From: Conus ventricosus | Lineage: Eukaryota > Mollusca > Gastropoda > Neogastropoda > Conidae | Length of the DNA: 64,000 nucleotides | Direction of reading: 5' to 3' | NCBI GenBank assembly: GCA_018398815.1 | Contig: CM031607.1 | Location: 91,558,981 to 91,622,980, forward strand | Shown here: in pieces, positions 15,791-64,000 of the stretch | Numbering within the stretch: the first letter of the stretch is position 1 | Layout of the letters: each line of letters starts with the position of its first letter | Translations under genes and position numbers: made by a program | The notes under the pieces: model-generated | The model's input: only the letters and a program-made list of their open reading frames with translations | Database searches by the model: none | Told to the model about the DNA's origin: nothing

Positions 15791-16556
15791 ACCCTTTCTC
15801 CACAGCCAAAGCCCAGCATAACCTGCCGCAGTCCTGGCACAGGTAATCCACAGAGAGCAGTCGATGTCAAGTTGCCATGAGGCAATCCACCTAGAAGAAC
15901 ACTGCACTGTAGTTGAATCACTTCAGAAATGTTCACTTTTGCCTATTCTGAACAAACACAGGACACACGTTCTAACTCTCCTATTGACGACAGTAATTGC
16001 TTAGTTGCATAGCAGGTGTGAGCGAGCGCTCCCTCCGGAGGGCGCCACCACATCCGTCGATTGAAATTCATCAGGAATTTGCCAGTACCGTTGACCCGAC
16101 AGAATTAAACTAAGGCCGTACACCTGGAGAGGCAATCGAAATTCAGGTCACAATGAGAGCAGGACATGAAGGGCCACAGAATTTGAGGCACTTTTTTTTT
16201 CTTAATGCTAATCGATGACGATGAAGACGATGCTACAGATTTCCACTCTGGTCTGAGAATGTATGATTCTAAGCTTGCTTTCATAATGATTCCCAGCATC
16301 AATCAGGTCTGAGACTTACAGACACCTGCAGTGTTGGTCAGGAAATTTAAGCAACACTTTCAGAGAAGCATCCATTGAGTGAATGAAACTCGACTGTATG
16401 ATCCCAGTCATCCAGATTGAGCCCATAGCAACTCATCTCAGAATGGGAGCCTGTCGGGCAGAAAAATCCCACAAAACAAATGACTATAATGGGGATCGAA
16501 CCTAGCCGGGAGTCTGCCACGTTCGCCAGGTTGTCATGGCGGCTGGTCTGCGGTGC
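15791..16556 (-). mobile_element. SINE family 2, copy A, inserted in LINE A
   Basis: On the minus strand it starts with a tRNA-like head (box A region near 16545-16525; B box GGTTCGATCCC at about 16503-16493). A long body follows, containing the stretch complementary to CTCCGGAGGGCGCCACCA (16035-16052). It aligns along most of its length with copy B at 40840-41583. It separates two consecutive pieces of the LINE A palm domain. The left boundary is approximate. Confidence 0.75.
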
Positions 16557-16567
16557 AGAAATAAAGA

Positions 16568-16750
16568 ATGATCACAAATGTTGATTTGCAGATGACATGG
16601 ATGGCCTAAAAGACAGCGAACAAGAACTTGCTGAGCTTGTTGAATGATTGTATGAAGAATCAACACTGAGAAATGGTGTGGAAATCAGCGTCGAAAAGAC
16701 CAAATTGATGGTCAGCGACAACAACATCAGCACTGATGTTATCCATCATC
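16568..16750 (+). mobile_element. LINE A, fragment 3 (FADD motif C)
   Basis: One frame reads DFADDMDGLKDSEQELAELV, stop, LYEESTLRNGVEISVEKTKL, MVSDNNISTDV. FADD is the catalytic motif C of the RT palm and EKTKLM is motif D/E. One stop is present. Confidence 0.85.
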
Positions 16751-16782
16751 GGGGGGGAGGGGGGGGGGGGGTGGAGAGGGGG

Positions 16783-17216
16783 GGCGGAATAGCTCAGTGG
16801 TAGAGCGCCGGACTCGTAATCCTGGGGTTGCGGGTTCGAATCTACGCTGAGCCATTTAAGGGGGATTTTTCCCTCGGAGTTAACATTGGTTCTGACTCCA
16901 TTTTCCACACAGTCCTTCGAATGAGACTATAAACTGAGGTTCCGTGTGTGAACGCATGCATAACATCTTGCATACACGTAAAATCCCATCACCAACTTTC
17001 GGAAGAGAAGGCCAGTTTGGCCGTTGGTATGGATGACACGTTACACATAGCATGCACCTTCCCCGAAGTTGGAGTATGGCTGCCTTTATGGTGGGATAGA
17101 AAAAAAAACCAACAAAAAAACGGTCGTGCACACAAAACTCCACTCCCTTGTTACCTGTCTCTATAGGGAGTGTCAGCAGGAGTATCAGCCTGCGTACGCA
17201 GAAGAAGAAGAAGAAG
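16783..17216 (+). mobile_element. tRNA-derived SINE, family 1, copy B, inserted in LINE A
   Basis: Head with A box TAGCTCAGTGGTAGAGC, anticodon arm GGACTCGTAATCC (CGT) and B box GGGTTCGAATC. A body then starts GGGGATTTTTCCCTCGGAG and contains GGAGTATGGCTGCCTTTATG, with a terminal (GAA)n at 17201-17216. It is longer than copy A, which looks internally deleted. The G-rich tract 16751-16780 lies at its 5' junction. Confidence 0.88.
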
Positions 17217-17217
17217 T

Positions 17218-17518
17218 TACCCATCGTCAAAAGTTGCAACAAATGGTAAAACAGTTCACATAGGATCTATAATTATCAGTCAGGGATTCCGAACCAGAAA
17301 TATTCCCAAGAGTAGGAAAGACAGCCACAACACTGTCCAGGTTAAAATCTGTATGGAAGGACAGGACAAGAATACGTCCATGATACACGATCAGGCTCCT
17401 CCGTGTACTGGTATATTCCATCTTCCTGTGTGCATGAGAGACGTGACTCCTTGCAACGGATCTGAAGAGAAGAATCCAAACCACGGAAATGAGATGTTAC
17501 CTGAAGATATCACACATC
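17218..17518 (+). mobile_element. LINE A, fragment 4 (RT C-terminal region)
   Basis: One frame reads SEPEIFPRVGKTATTLSRL, KSVWKDRTRI, TIRLLRVLVYSIFLCA, ATDLKRRIQTTEMRCYLKI, the thumb region following motif E. Several stops are present. It ends where LINE B begins. Confidence 0.8.
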
Positions 17519-18940
17519 AGGAAGCCATCAAAGCAGACATAGAGACAGCTGTCAACATGCTATACAGCCTCTTCAGCAAGATCTGGGAGAAGGAGGTACC
17601 AGCCCAGTGGAAAGAAGGAATCATCATCAAGCTGCCGAAGAAAGGAGACCTCAGGGACTGCAGCAACTACCGAGGGATCATGCTCCTGTCAATGCCAGGC
17701 AAGGTTTTTAACAGCGTTCTACTGGAGAGGATGAAGGAGGCTGTCGACCCCAAGGTTCGAGACCAGCAGGCAGGCTTCTGGCGGAACAAATCATGTGCCA
17801 ACCAGATCGCCAGCCTGCGCATCATCGTGGAGCAGTCGCTGGAGTGGAACTCCCTCCTCTACATCAGCTTCATAGATTATGAGAAGGCCTTCGACAGTGT
17901 GGACAGAGAGACGCTGTGGAAGCTGCTGAGGCATTATGGAGTCCCCGAGAAGATCATCTCCCTCATCCGGTGCACCTACCAGGACATGAACTGCAGGATT
18001 GCCCATGCCGGCCAGCTTTCCGAAAGTTTCGAGGTGAAGACCGGAGTTCTTCCTTCTGGTCATTGACTGGATCATGAAGACCACTACAACAGGCAGGAAC
18101 AACGGTATACAGTGGACACTCTGGACGCAGCTCGACGACCTCGACATCACTGACGACCTGGCGCTCCTGTCACACAGCTACAGCCAGATGCAGGACAAGA
18201 CCACTCGGCTGAAGACCACATCAGCCGGGACAGGGCTCAAGATCAACAGGAAGAAGAGCAAGCTGATGAAAATCAACACCACTGCCAGCACATCAGTCAC
18301 AGTCGGTGGAGAGCCCATCAGGGAGGTGGAGTCTTTCGTCTACCTGGGAAGCGTGGTTGACCAACAGGGAGGCACGGACCGAGACATCACAGCCAGAATC
18401 GGCAAGGCAAGAGCAGCTTTCGTCATGCTCAGGAACATCTGGGCATCTGGAGGAATCAGTTATAGAACCAAACTCTGCATCTTCAACTCAAATGTGAAGT
18501 CAGTTCTGCTCTACGGATGCGAGACATGGCGGACAACACAGACGATGCAACAAAAGATTCAGACACTCTTCAACACCTGTCTGAGGCGCATCGACAAAAT
18601 CCGATGGCAGGAGAAGATCCGAAACAAAGATCTGTGGGAGCGTGCGGGACAGGAACCAGTGGCCAAGCAGATACTGCGAAGGAAGTGGGGCTGGATCGGA
18701 CACACCCTCAGGAAGCCATCAGCGTGCAGCACCACATGCCAAGCCCTGACCTGGAACCCGCAGGGAAAGAGGAAGAGAGGCCGGCCTCGCAACAGCTGGA
18801 GGCGAGACACTGAGGCAGAGCTGAAACAACAAGGGACCAACTGGACTGGAATGACCAGAACAGCCCAGAACAGAGTGCGATGGCGAAGGGTCGTCGATGG
18901 TCTATGCTCCACCGGGGGCATGAATGAATGAATGAATGAC
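17519..18940 (+). mobile_element. LINE B, RTE-like reverse transcriptase with 28-nt class deletion
   Basis: The frame to 18064 covers RT fingers and palm: IIIKLPKKGDLRDCSNYRGI, DQQAGFWRNKSCANQIASL, ISFIDYEKAFDSVDRETLW (motif A) and FEVKTGV. The second frame from 18046 continues FLLVIDWIMK, DLDITDDLALLSHS (motif C, where families have FADD), then GLKINRKKSKLM and the C-terminal region RKRGRPRNSWRRDTEAEL. The expected RQGCLLSPF (motif B) is missing at about 18048, where the frame changes. The F-to-I and A-to-T changes in motif C also argue against activity. The 3' end is a (TGAA)n tail at 18918-18938. The RTE-like assignment is moderate. Confidence 0.85.
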
Positions 18941-18987
18941 CACACATCAGATGTACTGATCATCACCAGTGAACCAGAGCATCAAAC

Positions 18988-19075
18988 CATCAGGCAGGTA
19001 AGGTAAGGTAAGGTAATGTTGCTTATAGCCCAGCCGACCGCAAAGGGCCATATCAGGGCTGTCACCACGTGACCA
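18988..19075 (+). repeat. Short dispersed repeat, copy 1
   Basis: (GGTAA)n followed by TAATGTTGCTTATAGCCCAG and CCGACCGC...GGGCC...TCAGGGCTGT. The same block occurs at 24060-24122 in the same orientation after (GATAA)n. Origin unknown. Confidence 0.75.
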
Positions 19076-19765
19076 TCAGGCAGGACATAGGGATATCATG
19101 AAGATCTAGTGACATCAGTCAAGAAAAGAAAATACGTTGGTATGGCCAAACTAACAGATTCAATGGCCATAATTGTTGCGGGAGGGAGACGGAAGGGGGG
19201 GGAGGGGAGGGGGGGGGGGGGAGAAGAAACAATGGACAGATAATATTGTGGAGTGGGCAAGGAAAATGTTTGCAGAGATCCAGGTCTTGTCTTGGCACTC
19301 AGCCAGCCATCAGAACTGGAGGCATCTGGTGAACTGTTCTTCGGTGTGGGACAAGAGGAAGAAGTTGAGTTACAGTAGAAGAAAAGCAAGAAAAATGAGC
19401 GAGTTCGCCATTCTACGATTTAGTGCATATTCCTGTTGTAGAATCGGCTTTTTACCAAGAATTAGTTAGAGCAGGCACAAGGCTCTTGAGCCCGTATACA
19501 GTATTATGTAACGTTATGTTAATAACATTAAATATCCTGATGCCCGCAGACCACGCATCAAAATTTGCTTGATGTTGAAAAAGACATGTTTTAAAATCAT
19601 TTTCAATCTTTGATAATGTGTAGCTGTCGCCCATTCTTACTGAACTTGAACTTTTTTGTTTGTTTTTCGGAGAGGAGCCCTTGGGATATTCACAATTTTA
19701 CGAAATATACCCGATGTCTTTCTTTTCCCATCCTTTCACTTACTTCGTTCGCATCTGAATTAATC
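19076..19765. other. Spacer between LINE B and the ZFC3H1 promoter region
   Basis: A G-rich run lies at 19196-19221. No gene seen. Confidence 0.5.
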
Positions 19766-19975
19766 GCGCGCGCGCGTAAGTGTGTGTGTATGTGTGTGTG
19801 TGTATGCGCGCGCGGGCATGCAAATGTGTTTACAATCAAGGTGAAGGTCAAGCCCCGTCAGGCAAACCGGAAGTGCGTTGTTATGATGCGCAAAGACAGT
19901 AGAGCCGTGGTGGTTGATAGACTGAGGTAGTGACGAATTACATTGTGAAAGAAACTGTGTCATAAAGGTTTATTT
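19766..19975 (+). promoter_or_regulatory. ZFC3H1: Probable ZFC3H1 promoter and 5' leader
   Basis: Contains ACCGGAAGTGCG (19866-19877), a strong match to the ETS/GABP site of housekeeping promoters, about 100 bp before the start codon. Upstream (19766-19815) alternating CG and GT/GC repeats could form Z-DNA. The transcription start is inferred to lie near 19870-19930. Confidence 0.5.
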
Positions 19976-61471
<41,496 letters not shown>

Positions 61472-61540
61472 GTTAGTAAAAATGGTTTGTGTGTATGTGT
61501 TGGTAGGGTGTGTGTGTGTGTGGCTGTTCAGCTTGGTGTG

Positions 61541-61881
61541 AGGTCCACATAGGTCATGGAAAGTAATGGAATTTAAAAAAAAGAAGCGATTTTGCTGGAC
61601 TGGAAAGTCATGGAAGTACGGTCCAAGTCGTGGAACAGAAGTTGAAAGTGCAAATAAAGCAAAGCCATCAAGTGGACACAAACACAGATACCTGTGTGTG
61701 TGTGTCAGTGTGCTCAAGTCAAATGAACATTTAGCCCATTACAGTCATTGCAGAAATGGACAATTTGGTAACAGTATGAATATATTTTGTTGTGAAAATA
61801 GTTATTTTGCGGTCATGGAAATATCTCAAGTTGCATGGAAAAGTTGTGGAATTTTGAACTTGTCAACCTGTATGGACCCTG
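61541..61881. mobile_element. Probable miniature hAT-like element
   Basis: The right end reads inverted as CAGGGTCCATACAGGTTGAC; the left end is AGGTCCACATAGGTCATGG. Subterminal GTCATGGAA / GTTGTGGAATTT repeats occur at both sides. The left terminus is degraded and no target duplication was fixed. Confidence 0.5.
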
Positions 61882-62841
61882 CAAAAAAGACTTTTCATGG
61901 TAAGGGATATTAGGACACGTGTCTGTATATGTGTGTGTGTGTATGCATGGATGGGTGCATGTGTATGTCTTTAAGCTAGCACAGTATGAGTAAGGTGTGG
62001 AAATGGCTTTAGAATTACATGTTACCGGTATCAAGTAAGCATTGGACATGTAAATTTCTCGCATCACTGCGAATCTACTATAACTCTCTACTTTATGACA
62101 GACAGTGTTGACAGATGGTCTGGAAATGCAGTAGAGACTGGTGACTGCTGATCGTGATGTGGAATCGGGGGAACTGAAAGGACGTCTGTAGCATGGATTT
62201 AAAAACTTTGAGCTTTGATGGATGTTTTGGGTCATAGACCAAGTTGTGAAACGGTGTCTGAGTAAAGTGAGGGGAAGGGTAGGCGCATTAACAGGAATGG
62301 TTTTATTAGGTTTCCACATACTTACTGTCAAGAGTAGCAGTCTTGCGTCATACTCGCTCATACAGACTCGGCAAACTGGCGCACGCTTGGTCACATGTAT
62401 ACATGTGCACACGCACACACACGCAGTCATCTGTTTGCATTTTATTGTTAGTATGTGTTATTCCGTGGTGGTATCATTTTAAAGGTCAGTCAATTTTCGC
62501 TCCTTTTTGTTTTGTTTTTGTCTTTCATTATTGATATGGCTGATGCATCCTTGTTTGCAAAGAAGAGTTTGAGAATGTTTCGTTTAATTTACATGGTTTG
62601 TAATTCCTGCTGTAATCCTGTTCTAGGTCACTTTTGGGAAGAGTGGGGATTGAGAGGATAGGTGGAGTTGTTGATTTACTTGTCAGCTTCACTGGTTTGA
62701 CTCCACATTGTCCTGGGCAAATGAGTCATGACTAGGAGGTCGACATGCTGTTGGAGTAGGGGAAGAAGACGAGCAAGAAAAAAAGGAAATTAAAGGAGAC
62801 AAATCAGCGACAAAAACTCTTGATCCAAAATGTTACCAAAA
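61882..62841. other. ZFC3H1 intron 18 (probable), no gene seen
   Basis: No further ZFC3H1 exon was recognised after 61471, so the remaining exons are presumed to lie beyond the window. Confidence 0.5.
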
Positions 62842-63010
62842 CAGGGTTCACAGGCTCCTTGAAACTCCTTGAATTCTGACAGCGAATTTCAAGACCTTGA
62901 AAACCTTTGAACATCAATAAAATGTGGTTCTGTTGACCAAACCTCCTTGAAAACCTTTGAAAATCAAGCCATCGCTCCAAAAATTTGTAATGTGGCGAAA
63001 AGAAATGGTA
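62842..63010 (+). mobile_element. hAT-type left terminus
   Basis: CAGGGTTCACAGGCTCCTTG followed by repeats of CCTTGAAAACCTTTGAA, the same design as the left end of the element at 41931. The matching right end was not found before 64000. Confidence 0.6.
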
Positions 63011-63044
63011 GTTTGATTTTTCTGCGTTGAGGCTAATGAAAAAT

Positions 63045-63215
63045 TATTTTAAAACAAATTTTTACGAACATCGTCACGATCCAGGATTGCCGTCTGCTAT
63101 TACCAAGGAAGGTAATTTGTAACTTCATCAATTTTGATGAAGTTACAAATTATCTCCCTTGGTATTAACTCGCGCGACGATGTTTTAAATTTTTTTTTTT
63201 TTTAAACTAGTTTTT
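63045..63215. repeat. Long imperfect palindrome
   Basis: Core arms of about 35 bp: TTACCAAGG..GGTAATTTGTAACTTCATCAA and its inverse to 63166, with almost no loop. Outer matching pieces are AACATCGTC (63066-63074) and GACGATGTT (63176-63184). It could be a fold-back MITE. Confidence 0.8.
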
Positions 63216-64000
63216 TTTTCTCTTTTTTTTCCTCCAACCAGTCTCTTACACACACTGCATAGACTGTATGTTCTCTTACAAATTAACATATTTTTTTGCT
63301 GATTTTAGTGTTTTGGTGTTTAAGGCAATGTGAGGCAGTAAAATCTAATTTTCAGAATATAGGAAATAAGACATTTTTTGTCATTTGAATTGATACTACT
63401 ATGAGTCCTAACACAAAATATACCAACAAATCAACCTTATTTTTTACCGTTGCCATGGCAACCAAGATAAACATCCGCCATAATTGGATTTTTAAGAAAT
63501 GATTTTACTCAGGTATTATCCATCACAGATCCATGAGTTTTGGCACACATGTACACTATGAGTATCTTTACATTCTAATAGAGAGATATTTTTGATTTTG
63601 TGCAAAATTAATTTTTAATGATTTTTCAGAAAATATTGCCTCAAATTATCAGCGGTATCATGCAATCGACATCATGAAAATAAAAAATAAAACAGATTTT
63701 TAAAAAATCATTCTATAAAAATGTCAATAAGACAACAATGTACAAATGTGCCAAATTTCATTAGATTTGAATAGACAGTTTCTGAGAAATTTTAATACTT
63801 GTACAGCATGCGGAGCAAAAAACAGAACATGAGAAAAACGCAGACAAAAGGAGCACAAACACAGTGACACAGACATGGTTTTACTTACAGACCTGGTTAC
63901 AAGTTTCAGATCCCCCAGCCAGCCCCACAGCACAACACCACACAGTCAGAACTGCCCTGCAGCATAGGCAGGGCCCCCTTCCAGCATCATCAGCTCCTCC
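63216..64000. other. AT-rich right end of window
   Basis: Contains the X-box palindrome only. The last 100 bp are more GC-rich and might start another element or exon; nothing was recognised. Confidence 0.5.
63449..63462. promoter_or_regulatory. Perfect RFX-type X-box palindrome
   Basis: GTTGCCATGGCAAC is a perfect match to the X-box consensus. Whether it is used is unknown; such palindromes also occur in repeats. Confidence 0.3.

Noticed and set aside
16783..16855. tRNA-Thr(CGT) gene
   Set aside because: A and B boxes are good, but the anticodon stem is mispaired and a SINE body with GAA tail follows; the second copy shows the same body.

Overview
The window looks like nuclear DNA from an animal, most likely a mollusc and probably a gastropod. 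Two conserved animal genes are cut into short exons with GT-AG borders. Their introns are large and full of LINE, SINE, hAT, piggyBac-like and LTR debris, minisatellites and long (CA)n tracts. Two dispersed SINE families with tRNA-like heads, one with a (GAA)n tail, resemble those of gastropod genomes. The mollusc assignment rests on repeat style and general protein similarity, not on a search. No CRISPR array, operon or bacterial gene is present.

Layout. 1-2219 (minus) is a decayed LINE whose reverse transcriptase runs off the left edge. 2220-4700 is unclassified sequence with a promoter-like CpG-rich patch and a purine-rich tandem repeat. 4704-8840 (minus) holds four exons of TFG, the PB1-domain protein of ER exit sites; its first and last exons are not in view. 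8850-19000 is a transposon cluster: a (GAA)-tailed SINE, a probable solo LTR, a LINE 3' end split by a hammerhead-like/Penelope-like insert, and a LINE split by two SINEs and joined to a second LINE. 19976-61471 (plus) carries 18 exons of ZFC3H1, the zinc-finger scaffold of the nuclear poly(A)-tail exosome targeting (PAXT) pathway, about 1,490 codons. Its C-terminal half lies beyond the right edge. 61472-64000 is repeat-rich sequence with a hAT-type terminus and a large palindrome.

The ZFC3H1 introns hold most of the mobile DNA: a LINE (intron 1), a hAT-like miniature element with 6-bp target duplication (intron 8), a second hAT-like element and a 4.1-kb hAT with 5-bp target duplication carrying a nested TTAA-flanked piggyBac-like element (intron 11), and a nearly intact hAT-like transposon with a 700-codon ORF inside a 2.3-kb minisatellite (intron 13).

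Points deserving a second look: (1) single-base reading-frame breaks in conserved exons of both genes, which look like assembly indels but need checking; (2) two related hAT-like elements with 6-bp target duplications plus one with 5 bp; (3) three dispersed modules with the core layout of hammerhead ribozymes, one inside a 239-bp insertion with a 9-bp target duplication; (4) an intronic minisatellite whose unit duplicates the exon-13 splice donor.
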